Below are positions 16,539-25,024 of a stretch of DNA of 64,000 bases, in pieces. The DNA lies in contig NC_020054.1 of the NCBI RefSeq assembly GCF_000331105.1, positions 3,408,478-3,472,477 of the forward strand. Reading direction: 5' to 3'. Every line of letters starts with the position of its first letter. Position 1 is the first letter of the stretch. The stretch is from Fibrella aestuarina BUZ 2. Lineage in GTDB: Bacteria > Bacteroidota > Bacteroidia > Cytophagales > Spirosomataceae. The notes under the pieces were generated by a model. It saw nothing but the letters and a program-made list of their open reading frames with translations, ran no database searches and was not told the origin of the DNA. Made by a program: the position numbers and the translations under genes.

Positions 16539-17708
16539 TTAACGCGCCTTTCCGGTAACCGCTGCGCCCGAGGGCAGCTTTTGGGGCGAGGTGGTTGGGC
16601 CCGCAATCGTAATTTGCCCGTCTTTTACCGTCATGCGGTCGATGAAAACGACCCGCTCGTCACCCGTTTTGGCGGTCCGGCCGTGGTAAACGCAAAACAT
16701 CTCTTTGCCGTCTGGCGAATAGGTAATGCTGTTGTGGCCCGTGCCGGTTACCGAGCCGCCTTTGTCACTGTTTTTTTCCAGGATGGGGTTGTTGGCCGCT
16801 TTGGTATAAGGACCCAGGGGCGAGGTGGCGGTGGCGTACCCGATGGCATAGTATTGGCCGCCAAAATGATTGGCGGAGTACATCATGTAGTAGCGGTTGC
16901 CCTTTTTGAAGGTTACGGAGCCCTCCGTCCAGCGCCGGTTTACTTCGCGGGCCGTCACCGACCGGCTTTCCCAACTCGCCTGCTTATCCTTGAGCGTAAC
17001 GGGTGGGCGCAGCAACAGCACCGGCTGGCCAATGACGCCCGAAAAATCGGGTTTGAGCTCAACGCCGTACACCCAGCTTTCCTCGATTTCGTCGAACCAG
17101 CCTTTCTGGCGGGCCAACCGGGCGACTTCGCTGTCGACGGGATGTTTATAACAACAGCGCGAATAATACAGGTACGCTTTGCCGTTGCTGTCCATGAACA
17201 CATTGGCATCGATGATGGGATAGCCGGGATCAAACAGCGGTTTGTTGGTCAGGTCGACAAACGGGCCGGTCGGCTTGTCGGCGACGGCCACGCCAATGCG
17301 GAAATTTTCCACTTCATGGGTGGGGTTCTCCCGCCATTGGGCACTGTAGAAGAGGTAAAACTTCCCCTTCACTTCATACACCTCCGGGGCCCAGTACGCG
17401 CCGTCCCATTTGGCCTTGGGGTCGCTCCAGCCATTTTTGTTATCGTGGAAATACACCTGACCTTCCGACTTCCAGTGCACCATATCGGTCGACGAATACG
17501 CGGCAAACCCCCGCTGGGCGCCCCCGCCCGTGCCATACATGTAATAGGTGCCCCGGGTGTGCAGAACGTACGGATCACCGAATTGCACCGGCAAAGGATT
17601 GGTGTAGGTTGTTAGTTTAGCCGACGTTGTGCCCGGCGCCGTTTGGGCCATCGAGGTCGACAAACACAGGGTAGTCAGCAGAAAAGTCAGGAGTTTGGGA
17701 GCGTTCAT
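16539..17708 (-). CDS. Secreted glycoside hydrolase family 43 enzyme
   Basis: A GH43-type five-bladed beta-propeller hydrolase. I set the start at the ATG at 17708 (MNAPKLLTFLLTTLC), which gives a clean signal peptide ending SMAQ; the upstream frame is open to 17795. The catalytic base is Asp in QFGDPYVLHT, the pKa-modulating Asp in IIDANVFMD and the acid Glu in WTEGSVTFKK. Known GH43 members are beta-xylosidases, arabinofuranosidases or arabinanases; substrate not determinable here. It stands apart from the SusCD locus at 49-57 kb. A TACCTTTG box lies 23 bp upstream. Confidence 0.88.
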   Translation of the reverse strand: MNAPKLLTFLLTTLCLSTSMAQTAPGTTSAKLTTYTNPLPVQFGDPYVLHTRGTYYMYGTGGGAQRGFAAYSSTDMVHWKSEGQVYFHDNKNGWSDPKAKWDGAYWAPEVYEVKGKFYLFYSAQWRENPTHEVENFRIGVAVADKPTGPFVDLTNKPLFDPGYPIIDANVFMDSNGKAYLYYSRCCYKHPVDSEVARLARQKGWFDEIEESWVYGVELKPDFSGVIGQPVLLLRPPVTLKDKQASWESRSVTAREVNRRWTEGSVTFKKGNRYYMMYSANHFGGQYYAIGYATATSPLGPYTKAANNPILEKNSDKGGSVTGTGHNSITYSPDGKEMFCVYHGRTAKTGDERVVFIDRMTVKDGQITIAGPTTSPQKLPSGAAVTGKAR

Positions 17709-17731
17709 GTGGTCGAGTAAGGTGACGGCGG

Positions 17732-17739
17732 CAAAGGTA
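17732..17739 (-). promoter_or_regulatory. Candidate -7 box for the GH43 gene
   Basis: The minus strand reads TACCTTTG, a perfect TAnnTTTG match, 23 bp before the ATG at 17708. This supports the shorter start. Confidence 0.45.
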
Positions 17740-17861
17740 GAACTATTGTCGCTGAGGAGGCTGGTTGTGAACGCTGGACGAGAAAATGAATGCACAAAGG
17801 GCGTAGATATGGGCGCGGTTGGTTACACAGGCGGGCCGGTTGCGGCGCTTTCAGTATGGCG

Positions 17862-17902
17862 TTCACCGAAGCCTTCGCCGAAGCTTTCACCGAAGCTTTC
17901 AC
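17862..17902. repeat. Short 12-bp tandem repeat
   Basis: Three adjacent units, TTCACCGAAGCC, TTCGCCGAAGCT and TTCACCGAAGCT, plus a partial fourth. They lie in the intergenic region between the GH43 gene and the GT117 gene. No function is evident. Confidence 0.6.
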
Positions 17903-17972
17903 ATTAATTAACAGCTTGCCCGCCGCTGTTTTCGCTATTTTTGGCCCCGACTGATATTAACTCCTACACAAT

Positions 17973-20900
17973 ATGCTTTCCTACAAACGCCTGAACAACC
18001 TCACAGGCTGGGTACTCTTCGGCATCGCGCTTATTACGTATGCGCTGACTGTCGAACGAACCGCGAGCTTCTGGGATTGTGGCGAATTTATTGCCTGTGC
18101 CTATAAACTTCAGGTGCCGCACCCCCCTGGGGCCCCGTTCTTCCTGCTGCTGGGACGGTTGTTCTCGTTCATGTCGGGTGGCGACGTGACCAAGGTGGCG
18201 TACTGGGTAAACATGGTGTCGGTGCTGTCGAGCGCCGGTACGATTCTGTTCCTGTACTGGACCATAACGCTGCTGATTCAGAAGGCCATGGTGCCGTCAG
18301 GTACGTTGGCGGTGGCGGAGCACATCAACGCCGCAGAGCCCAACTATACGCTGGCCGACAAGCTGCTGATCGTTGGGTCGGGGGCCGTTGGGGCGCTGGT
18401 GTACACCTTCTCCGACACATTCTGGTTCTCGGCCGTCGAAGCCGAGGTATACGGGCTGTCGTCGTTCTTCACGGCCATCGTCGTGTGGGCCGCACTGCGG
18501 TGGGAGCGGATCGAAAACGAAGCGATGGCCAACCGCTGGCTGTTGCTCATCGCCTACCTCACCGGCCTGTCGATCGGCGTTCACTTACTGAACCTCGTGA
18601 CCCTGCCGGCACTGGCACTGCTGTTTTACTACAAGCACTATAACCGTCTGTCGCCGCGCGACTTGCTGGCGACGCTGCTGCTGGGCGTGATGCTCATGCT
18701 GGGGCTGCTGCTGCTCGAAGACGTGCTCTGGCGGACGATTTATATGGCTGTGCTGGTGGGTGCCTATATTATGACGCTGCGGCTGGCCCCGGCTACGCGC
18801 TACACCAAACCCACGCTCTGGGGCGTCGTCATGTCGTTCAGCATCGGGATGGCGTTTTTGGGCGTCATCAACGCGGGCGTTATTCCGGGCTTGCCGAGCT
18901 CGGGTTTTGCCATCGAGCGCTTTGCCGTCAACACGCTGGGCCTGCCCTTCAACACGGGCGTTATTGCCTTCGTGATCCTGTTCTTCGGCGCGCTGATTTA
19001 CCTCATCCTATGGTCGGCCCGGAAACGCAACGTAGCGCTGCACACGGGGCTGCTGGCCTTCGCCTTCGTACTGATTGGCTACGCGTCGTTTATTCAGGTG
19101 CTGGTGCGGTCGAATTATAACCCACCCATCAATGAGAACGACCCCAGCGATGCGCTTAACTTCATTTCCTACCTGAAACGGGAGCAGTATGGCAGCCGGT
19201 CGCTGACCTACGGCCCCATCTTTACGGCTGAACCCACGGGGCAGGAAACTGACAAGAGCAAGCTGGAGCCGGTGTACATGAAGACCAAAACGGGCTACGA
19301 AATTTTCGACTACAAACCTGTTTATACCTACGACAAAGGCGATCAGATGCTGTTTCCGCGCGTATGGAGCACGCAGGGACGTCACCCGCAACTCTACCGG
19401 CAGCAACTGGGCCTGGCCGAAGGGCAGAAACCCTCGATGGGCGATAACCTGAAATTCTTCTTCAGTTATCAGCTTGGCCACATGTGGGCGCGGTACCTGA
19501 TGTGGAACTTCGCTGGGCGCGAAAGCGACGTGGAAGGTGCCCACTACTTGACGCCCTTCTCGAGCAGCCGCAACCTGCCCGAACAGCTTCAGAACAACAA
19601 AGGCCGCGACAATTTCTACATGCTGCCGCTGCTGCTGGCCCTGCTTGGTATCGTATTCCAGGCGTTCCGGCGCAGTGGTGATTTCCTGGTGGTGTTGCTA
19701 CTCTTTTTCTTCACGGGGATCGCGCTGCAAATCTTCCTGAACTCGCCGCCCGAAGAACCCCGCGAACGGGACTACATCTACGTGGGTTCGTTCTACTTCT
19801 TTGCCATCTGGGTTGGCTTCGGCGTCATGTCGATTGCCGATGGGCTGAAGAATTTTGTGAAAAACGCCGTGGCCCGCAATGGGCTGGTGGCTGGCCTGGC
19901 CCTGCTGGTACCGCTGATGATGGGCTTCAAGAGCTGGGATAACCACGATCGCTCGGACCGCTATCACTCGGTCGATTTCGCCAAAAACCTGCTCAATTCC
20001 TGCGCGCCCAATGCCATCCTGTTTACCGGCGGCGACAATGATACGTTCCCGCTTTGGTATGTGCAGGAGGTAGAAGGCTTCCGGCGCGACGTGCGGGTGT
20101 GTAACCTCAGCCTGCTCGGCACGGAGTGGTACATTCAGCAGATGAAGCGCAAGACCTACGAGTCGGACGCCCTGCCCATTTCGCTGGACATGGAGCAGTT
20201 CAACAAAGGCAAGAACGACATCGTGCTCTACTACGCCAACCCGTCGGTGAAGAGCGGAATCGACCTGAAGCAGTACATCAACCTCATCAAGCAGAACAGC
20301 CCCGCCATTCAGGTGCCGCTGACCACGGGCGAGATGGCCAATACGCTGCCCTCGTCGACGCTCTTCCTGTCGGTGGATAAGGCGGCAGTCGAGAAGGCCA
20401 ACTTTGTGCCTGCCGACCTGCGCCCCTATGTGAAAGACACCCTGCAATGGGCGATCGGCGAGCGCAACCTGTACAAGCCTGACCTGATCATGCTCGACAT
20501 CATTGCCACCAACAACTGGCAGCGGCCCATTTACTTCTCGGCAACGCTGGGCGGCGAAAGCTACCTCAACCTGCGCGATCACATGCAACTGGAAGGGTAT
20601 GCCTACCGCCTGATGCCGGTGTCGATTCCGGGCGCGCAGGATGGCTACGTGAACACCGATGTCATGTACAACAACATGATGACCAAGATGGCGTGGCGCG
20701 AGATGAACAACCCGAAGGTGTATTACGACGAAACCTACAAAGGGTCGCCGGTCATTTCGGCCCGGATTGCGTTCTTCCGCCTCGCCGATCAATTGCAGCG
20801 CGAGGGACGTACCCAACAGGCCAAGCAGGCCCTCGAACGGAGCCTGACGGTCATTCCCGACAAGGCCATTCCGTATGATCAGGTGTCGGCTACGTATGTG

Positions 20901-21140
20901 CGGCTGCTGCTCGAAATAGGCGATACCAAACGCGCCGCCGAGATCGCCGATACCATGAGCCGCCGCGCTGATGAGAACCTGACGTATTACGAGCAGACGG
21001 GGCATACCGTGGCCGACACGAACGCCGATCTGTATGGGTTGCAAGTGCTGGCCGAGGCTTACAAGGAAGCCAAACAGCCTCAACTGGCCCAGAAGTACGA
21101 GGCCCTGCTCCAGAAACACCTGGGTATTGTCGGGCAGTAA
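17973..21140 (+). CDS. DUF2723 (GT117) membrane glycosyltransferase-like protein
   Basis: A 1055-residue protein. The N-terminal half carries about twelve membrane segments and opens with RLNNLTGWVLFGIALITY, then ASFWDCGEFIACAYKLQVPHPPGAP, the DUF2723 signature resembling protein O-mannosyltransferases. The family is classed as GT117 and is nearly confined to Bacteroidota; it is thought to use lipid-linked sugars for surface glycosylation. The C-terminal half (about 660-1055) is soluble, with a conserved ILFTGGDNDTFPLWYVQE segment and TPR-like helices near the end. The gene is monocistronic, ending in a strong inverted repeat. Confidence 0.88.
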   Translation: MLSYKRLNNLTGWVLFGIALITYALTVERTASFWDCGEFIACAYKLQVPHPPGAPFFLLLGRLFSFMSGGDVTKVAYWVNMVSVLSSAGTILFLYWTITLLIQKAMVPSGTLAVAEHINAAEPNYTLADKLLIVGSGAVGALVYTFSDTFWFSAVEAEVYGLSSFFTAIVVWAALRWERIENEAMANRWLLLIAYLTGLSIGVHLLNLVTLPALALLFYYKHYNRLSPRDLLATLLLGVMLMLGLLLLEDVLWRTIYMAVLVGAYIMTLRLAPATRYTKPTLWGVVMSFSIGMAFLGVINAGVIPGLPSSGFAIERFAVNTLGLPFNTGVIAFVILFFGALIYLILWSARKRNVALHTGLLAFAFVLIGYASFIQVLVRSNYNPPINENDPSDALNFISYLKREQYGSRSLTYGPIFTAEPTGQETDKSKLEPVYMKTKTGYEIFDYKPVYTYDKGDQMLFPRVWSTQGRHPQLYRQQLGLAEGQKPSMGDNLKFFFSYQLGHMWARYLMWNFAGRESDVEGAHYLTPFSSSRNLPEQLQNNKGRDNFYMLPLLLALLGIVFQAFRRSGDFLVVLLLFFFTGIALQIFLNSPPEEPRERDYIYVGSFYFFAIWVGFGVMSIADGLKNFVKNAVARNGLVAGLALLVPLMMGFKSWDNHDRSDRYHSVDFAKNLLNSCAPNAILFTGGDNDTFPLWYVQEVEGFRRDVRVCNLSLLGTEWYIQQMKRKTYESDALPISLDMEQFNKGKNDIVLYYANPSVKSGIDLKQYINLIKQNSPAIQVPLTTGEMANTLPSSTLFLSVDKAAVEKANFVPADLRPYVKDTLQWAIGERNLYKPDLIMLDIIATNNWQRPIYFSATLGGESYLNLRDHMQLEGYAYRLMPVSIPGAQDGYVNTDVMYNNMMTKMAWREMNNPKVYYDETYKGSPVISARIAFFRLADQLQREGRTQQAKQALERSLTVIPDKAIPYDQVSATYVRLLLEIGDTKRAAEIADTMSRRADENLTYYEQTGHTVADTNADLYGLQVLAEAYKEAKQPQLAQKYEALLQKHLGIVGQ

Positions 21141-21176
21141 CGAGCGTTCAATGGTAAATGCCCAAGCGGTCCGCCG

Positions 21177-21240
21177 CCGCGGGTTCAAAGTTGCTTGTCT
21201 GAACTCTAGTCAGGCTCGACAAGCAACTTTGAACCCGCGG
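21177..21240. terminator. Perfect 23-bp hairpin after the GT117 gene
   Basis: The arms at 21177-21199 and 21218-21240 are exact reverse complements around an 18-nt loop. Outer flanks (TAAATG and CATTTA) extend the pairing imperfectly. It ends the GT117 transcript and separates it from the small membrane gene. Confidence 0.6.
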
Positions 21241-21267
21241 CATTTAACGTTGAACCCCTATTCCCCT

Positions 21268-21275
21268 TATCTTTG
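21268..21275 (+). promoter_or_regulatory. Candidate -7 box for the small membrane gene and acyltransferase
   Basis: TATCTTTG is a perfect TAnnTTTG match, 20 bp upstream of the ATG at 21296. A TTG at 21250-21252 is slightly too close (15 bp) to be an ideal -33 element. Confidence 0.5.
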
Positions 21276-21295
21276 CGCCAACTTTCACTGATATC

Positions 21296-21406
21296 ATGAC
21301 ACACGATACCATTTCGACCATCGGGACCCTGATTTTTTACGCCGTATTGCTGATCGCCTCGTTCATTACCGGCCGTTGGCTCGTTAGCAAAGAGCGTAAC
21401 TACTAA
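21296..21406 (+). CDS. 36-residue single-pass membrane protein
   Basis: The reading frame MTHDTISTIGTLIFYAVLL (to residue 19) continues to a 36-residue peptide with one hydrophobic helix (about 8-25) and a basic C-terminal tail (SKERNY). It starts 20 bp after a good promoter box and stops 13 bp before the acyltransferase ATG, so the two are probably one operon. Codon use is like the neighbours. I do not recognise the family. Too short for standard gene finders, but position and composition argue for a real gene. Confidence 0.5.
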   Translation: MTHDTISTIGTLIFYAVLLIASFITGRWLVSKERNY

Positions 21407-21419
21407 TACTCGATCATCG

Positions 21420-22004
21420 ATGCTCGGTGCGTTTTTAACCCGGCTGTATCATGCGCTGGGCTGGGCGCTTGTGGGGCCACGACCCAACGTACCCAAGGCG
21501 TTGTGGGTCGTGGCCCCACACTCTACCAACTGGGACTTTCCGCTGGGCTTATGGATTCGGCACGAGCTGGACATTTACATCGGCTACCTGGCCAAAAGTT
21601 CGCTCTTCACCTGGTATGCCGGGTGGCTGTTCAAAGCGTTGGGCGGCACGCCCGTTTACCGCGACAAGACCAATAACCTGGTCGATGCGGTCGCGGATAC
21701 CTTCAACCGACATTCGGTACTGCACGTCTGCATCACGCCTGAAGGCACCCGCAGCGACGTTAGCAAGCTAAAAACCGGCTTTTATTACATGGCCCTCAAG
21801 GCCAACGTTCCCCTCATTCTGGTTGGCTTCGACTGGACACGCAAGCAGATCGTGCTGAGCGAACCGATGTACATGACCGGCGATTTTCAGCGCGATATGC
21901 TGCCTTTCTACCAGTTTTTTGCCCAATTGGCCCCGCCCCACAAAACATGGCTCACCAACTGGATGAAAACGGGCATTATTCCTGAGCCGACAGGAGGGAA
22001 ATAG
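21420..22004 (+). CDS. PlsC-family 1-acyl-sn-glycerol-3-phosphate acyltransferase-like protein
   Basis: A 194-residue membrane-associated acyltransferase. The catalytic motif is HSTNWD (about 36-41, the HxxxxD box). TPEGTRS (about 107-113) is the glycerolphosphate-binding block, with GGTPVYRD between them. It is shorter than canonical PlsC (about 240 residues) and lacks a long N-terminal helix, placing it with the short acyltransferases common in Bacteroidota. It may acylate lysophosphatidate or another lyso-lipid. It follows the 36-residue membrane protein and converges on lpxB. Confidence 0.82.
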   Translation: MLGAFLTRLYHALGWALVGPRPNVPKALWVVAPHSTNWDFPLGLWIRHELDIYIGYLAKSSLFTWYAGWLFKALGGTPVYRDKTNNLVDAVADTFNRHSVLHVCITPEGTRSDVSKLKTGFYYMALKANVPLILVGFDWTRKQIVLSEPMYMTGDFQRDMLPFYQFFAQLAPPHKTWLTNWMKTGIIPEPTGGK

Positions 22005-22014
22005 TCTGTAACGG

Positions 22015-23127
22015 TCAACGTCTGAGATCGGCGACGATCGCGGCCCCGGTGCGTTCGGAAGCCCCCGGGTCGCCCATGATCTGCTGCAATGCTGCATAAC
22101 CTGCCAGCATGGCGGCGCGGCCTGTTCCATTGGGCAAAATGGCCCGCAATTCCTGCGTGGCGCGGGCGGGCGTGAGTTCCTCCTGAATCAACTCGGTAAC
22201 CAGCGGTCGATCGACGATGAGATTGACCAGCGAGATATACGGCACCGCAATCAGCCGTTTGGCAATTGAATAGCTCAGCCACGACGTTTTGTAACAGACC
22301 ACCTGCGGTACGTTGAGCAGCGCCGTTTCGAGCGTAGCCGTCCCCGACGTCACCAGCGCCGCCACCGATTGTTTGAGCAGGTCGTAGGCCGAATCGGCCA
22401 CGCGCTTCACCTGCGGGTAGTTGGCCAGCATCTCGTCGTAAAGTGCGGCGGGCAGGTTGCTCACCGTGCCTACCACAAAGTCGTAATCGGGAAACTGCGC
22501 CGCCGTGGCAAGCATGATCGGTAGCATCGCCGTAATTTCCTGCCGACGACTGCCGGGCAGTAGCGCCACGATGGGGCGAGTCGACGTACCCAGCCGGGTC
22601 AGAAACTCCGGGTCGGGCTGATGCTGAGCGAGTGCATCGAGCAGTGGATTGCCGACAAACTCAACCGGGTAATCGTATTTGTTGAAAAACGTTTTCTCAA
22701 ACGGCAGAATCACAAACAACCGGTCGACGTTGGCTTTGATCGCCAGGGCGCGCCGCTGATTCCAGGCCCACACTTTGGGCGAGATGTAATAATAAACCCG
22801 AATGCCGTGCTTCTTGGCCCATTTGGCCATGCGGAGGTTAAAGCCAGCGTAATCGATCAGAATCAGCGCGTCGGGCCGGTGAGCCAGTACGTCGGCCTGG
22901 CAGTCGCGCAGCAGGCGGCGAATGGTGCCCAGGTTTTTGGCCACCTCCCAAAACCCCATAAAGGCCAGATCGCGGTAATGCCGAACGAGCGTAGCCCCGG
23001 CGGTTTCCATCTGCTCGCCGCCCCAGGCACGTACCTGCGCCGCCTCGTCGTGCTGCCGAATGGCCCGAATGAGGTTCGCCCCGTGTAAATCGCCCGACCG
23101 CTCGCCGGCAATGAGGTAGTAGGTCAT
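22015..23127 (-). CDS. lpxB: Lipid-A-disaccharide synthase
   Basis: LpxB (GT19) joins UDP-2,3-diacylglucosamine and lipid X to make the lipid A disaccharide at the inner membrane. The protein starts MTYYLIAGERSGDLHGANLI, the family signature. It also has YYISPKVWAWNQRRA and LLPGSRRQEI (about 195-204) near the nucleotide-binding site. I chose the ATG at 23127; the frame is open to 23160 through the upstream inverted repeat. Length (370 residues) is normal. queD lies upstream on the same strand, separated by a perfect 30-bp inverted repeat, so they are probably not a simple operon. Confidence 0.93.
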   Translation of the reverse strand: MTYYLIAGERSGDLHGANLIRAIRQHDEAAQVRAWGGEQMETAGATLVRHYRDLAFMGFWEVAKNLGTIRRLLRDCQADVLAHRPDALILIDYAGFNLRMAKWAKKHGIRVYYYISPKVWAWNQRRALAIKANVDRLFVILPFEKTFFNKYDYPVEFVGNPLLDALAQHQPDPEFLTRLGTSTRPIVALLPGSRRQEITAMLPIMLATAAQFPDYDFVVGTVSNLPAALYDEMLANYPQVKRVADSAYDLLKQSVAALVTSGTATLETALLNVPQVVCYKTSWLSYSIAKRLIAVPYISLVNLIVDRPLVTELIQEELTPARATQELRAILPNGTGRAAMLAGYAALQQIMGDPGASERTGAAIVADLRR

Positions 23128-23130
23128 GGT

Positions 23131-23228
23131 AATGTATAATGTACGATGTATACTGTACAATGGCTCCGCAAAGGAAGGTACGTTAGGCTACTCAGCCCTT
23201 GTACAGTATACATCGTACATTATACATT
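23131..23228. repeat. Perfect 30-bp inverted repeat of the AATGTATAATGTAC family
   Basis: Arms at 23131-23160 and 23199-23228 are exact reverse complements around a 38-nt loop, which itself contains a GGTACGT heptamer. The outer part matches the repeat at 3648-3770. It lies between queD and lpxB, both minus-strand, within a few bases of the lpxB start. Confidence 0.75.
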
Positions 23229-23232
23229 CAAT

Positions 23233-23649
23233 TTACTCCCCATAATAATCTACGAAGTTCTTGGGGGTTTCGATCAGGCGGATCTGGTAGAGGCGAGCTT
23301 CGGTGAGGGGTTGCAGGGCGGTTTCCAGAATTTTCCAGATTTCCATCACCAGCACTTCGCAGCTCGCCATTTTACCCTGCATGAACGGCACGTCGAGGTT
23401 GATATTCTTGTGATCCAACTGCTCGATGATCTCCCGCTTGATCACGTCGCCCAGCACTTTCAGGTCGATGACAAACCCCGTATCGGGGTCTAGCTCGCCT
23501 TTGACCGTCACGATCAGTTCGAAATTGTGGCCGTGCCAGTTGTGGTTGGCGCAGGGGCCAAATACTTCTTTATTCCGCTCGTCGGACCAATTGGGGTTGT
23601 ACAACCGGTGGGCGGCGTTGAAATGTTCTTTACGACTAATATAAACCAT
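23233..23649 (-). CDS. queD: 6-pyruvoyl-tetrahydropterin synthase / QueD family protein
   Basis: A 138-residue T-fold enzyme. Zinc ligands are the His in FNAAHRL (about residue 14) and HGH in NHNWHGHNF (about 39-41). The catalytic Cys is in FGPCANHN, and the substrate-anchoring Glu is in RLIETPKN. The family makes 6-carboxy-tetrahydropterin for queuosine (QueD) or 6-pyruvoyl-tetrahydropterin. Bacterial members of this length are usually QueD; no other queuosine gene is adjacent, so the pathway is inferred from family only. A TACCTTTG box lies upstream at 23703. Confidence 0.82.
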   Translation of the reverse strand: MVYISRKEHFNAAHRLYNPNWSDERNKEVFGPCANHNWHGHNFELIVTVKGELDPDTGFVIDLKVLGDVIKREIIEQLDHKNINLDVPFMQGKMASCEVLVMEIWKILETALQPLTEARLYQIRLIETPKNFVDYYGE

Positions 23650-23702
23650 TGGGTCTGGTTAGTTAACGGCGGTTACCAGACAACGCCGAGACATTGAGGC
23701 CG

Positions 23703-23710
23703 CAAAGGTA
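23703..23710 (-). promoter_or_regulatory. Candidate -7 box for queD
   Basis: The minus strand reads TACCTTTG, a perfect TAnnTTTG match, 53 bp upstream of the queD ATG. Confidence 0.4.
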
Positions 23711-23866
23711 GAAAAAACAGGGCTCAGTTTACCCTATAGCGTTTGCGGGGGCGGCGCGGCGGATAATGGACGTGAATCATAGGAGCAACCAAAGCCCGGA
23801 GATAGTAAACAGGCCGCTGTGGTCCAGTATTGGAATAGTTCAATTTAATCTATAAATACGGTATGG

Positions 23867-23894
23867 TTTGGTACAAACAAAGCCTGTACCTTTA
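23867..23894 (+). promoter_or_regulatory. Candidate promoter for rfaD
   Basis: TTTG at 23867-23870 and TACCTTTA at 23887-23894 are 16 bp apart, close to the Bacteroidota -33/-7 arrangement. The start codon is 72 bp downstream. Confidence 0.4.
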
Positions 23895-23966
23895 CATCCG
23901 CTTTTCTGTATTCGATAGCCCTTTCATCCTCGCTGTTACCGGTAAGACGTCTAACGAAAACTGTTT

Positions 23967-24932
23967 ATGATCATTGTTACGGGGGCTGCCGGTTTCATCG
24001 GCAGCTGTTTGATTAGTAAGCTCAACCAGGAAAATTTCAATTACATCATTGCCGTTGACGACTTTTCAAATCCTGACAAAGAGCCGAACCTCGCTAACAA
24101 ACAGATTCAGGAGTACGTTGACCGTGAACAGTTTTTCGACTGGCTCGACCGCAACTATCAGGAGGTCGAGTTCCTGTTCCACATTGGCGCCCGTACCGAC
24201 ACCACCGAGTTTGATTACACGGTGTTCGACCACCTGAACGTCGCGTACTCGAAGCAGATTTGGGAGAAATGCGTTGAATACCAGATTCCGCTGGTCTACG
24301 CATCGTCGGCGGCTACCTACGGCCTGGGCGAGTTGGGTTACGACGACAACGAGTCGCTGGTGCCGCAACTGAAGCCCCTGAATCCCTACGGCGAATCGAA
24401 AAACGAGTTCGATATCTGGGCGTTACAGCAGGAACGCAAACCGTTTTTCTGGGCGGGCCTGAAATTTTTCAACGTATACGGCCCCAACGAATACCACAAG
24501 GGGCGCATGGCGTCGGTTATTTTCCACGCCCACAAGCAGATTGGCCAAACCGGGGGCATGAAGCTGTTCCGCTCGCACAACCCCGACTATACCGACGGGG
24601 GGCAGATGCGCGACTTCGTATATGTGAAAGATGTGCTGGACGTTTGCCTGTTTCTGATGCACCACCGGCGCAATTCGGGCATTTACAACCTTGGCAGCGG
24701 CACGGCCCGCACCTTCCTCGATCTGGCCAATAATACGTTTGCGGCGATGGATCTCGAGCCCCAGGTTACGTTCATCGATACGCCTGCCGATATCCGCGAC
24801 AAATACCAATATTACACGCAGGCCAACATGGCCAAACTGCGGTCGATCGGTTACGAAAAGCCGTTCCACTCCCTCGAAGCCGGTATCGCCGACTACGTCC
24901 GCAATTACTTGCAGGCGGGGAAGTATCTGTGA
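23967..24932 (+). CDS. rfaD: ADP-L-glycero-D-manno-heptose 6-epimerase
   Basis: RfaD (HldD) epimerises ADP-D,D-heptose to ADP-L,D-heptose for LPS core. The 321-residue extended SDR has the N-terminal TGAAGFIGS Rossmann motif, the ARTDTTE segment, the catalytic YxxxK (YGESK, about 139-143) and the GRMASVIFH block (about 176-184) that is characteristic of this epimerase. Start follows a plausible promoter. It stands alone and is followed by a perfect hairpin. The rest of the heptose pathway is not in the window. Confidence 0.92.
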   Translation: MIIVTGAAGFIGSCLISKLNQENFNYIIAVDDFSNPDKEPNLANKQIQEYVDREQFFDWLDRNYQEVEFLFHIGARTDTTEFDYTVFDHLNVAYSKQIWEKCVEYQIPLVYASSAATYGLGELGYDDNESLVPQLKPLNPYGESKNEFDIWALQQERKPFFWAGLKFFNVYGPNEYHKGRMASVIFHAHKQIGQTGGMKLFRSHNPDYTDGGQMRDFVYVKDVLDVCLFLMHHRRNSGIYNLGSGTARTFLDLANNTFAAMDLEPQVTFIDTPADIRDKYQYYTQANMAKLRSIGYEKPFHSLEAGIADYVRNYLQAGKYL

Positions 24933-24957
24933 GTTTCAGGCTTGAGTTTGATATTTA

Positions 24958-25014
24958 ACGTCTACCGTTGGCTGACGCGTTAGCGAGATCCGTGCGTCAG
25001 CCAACGGTAGACGT
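24958..25014. terminator. Perfect 21-bp hairpin between rfaD and egtD
   Basis: Arms 24958-24978 and 24994-25014 pair exactly around a 15-nt loop. AGTTTC and GAAACT flanks add outer pairing. The two genes converge on it, so it probably serves both as terminator. Confidence 0.65.
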
Positions 25015-25024
25015 CAACCCGAAA

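Larger units (their letters stand above)
23650..23966. other. Divergent intergenic region between queD and rfaD
   Basis: No gene in 317 bp. It holds a candidate queD -7 box near the left end and an rfaD promoter near the right. The middle (about 23740-23860) shows no clear structure. Confidence 0.5.

Noticed and set aside
17862..17902. Possible CRISPR-like repeat
   Set aside because: Units are 12 bp, directly adjacent and without spacers, so it is a simple tandem repeat.
19698..21188. A 496-residue minus-strand open frame
   Set aside because: It lies antisense to the GT117 gene, has no domain signal and is rich in His/Arg/Gly as expected for shadow frames in G+C-rich genes.
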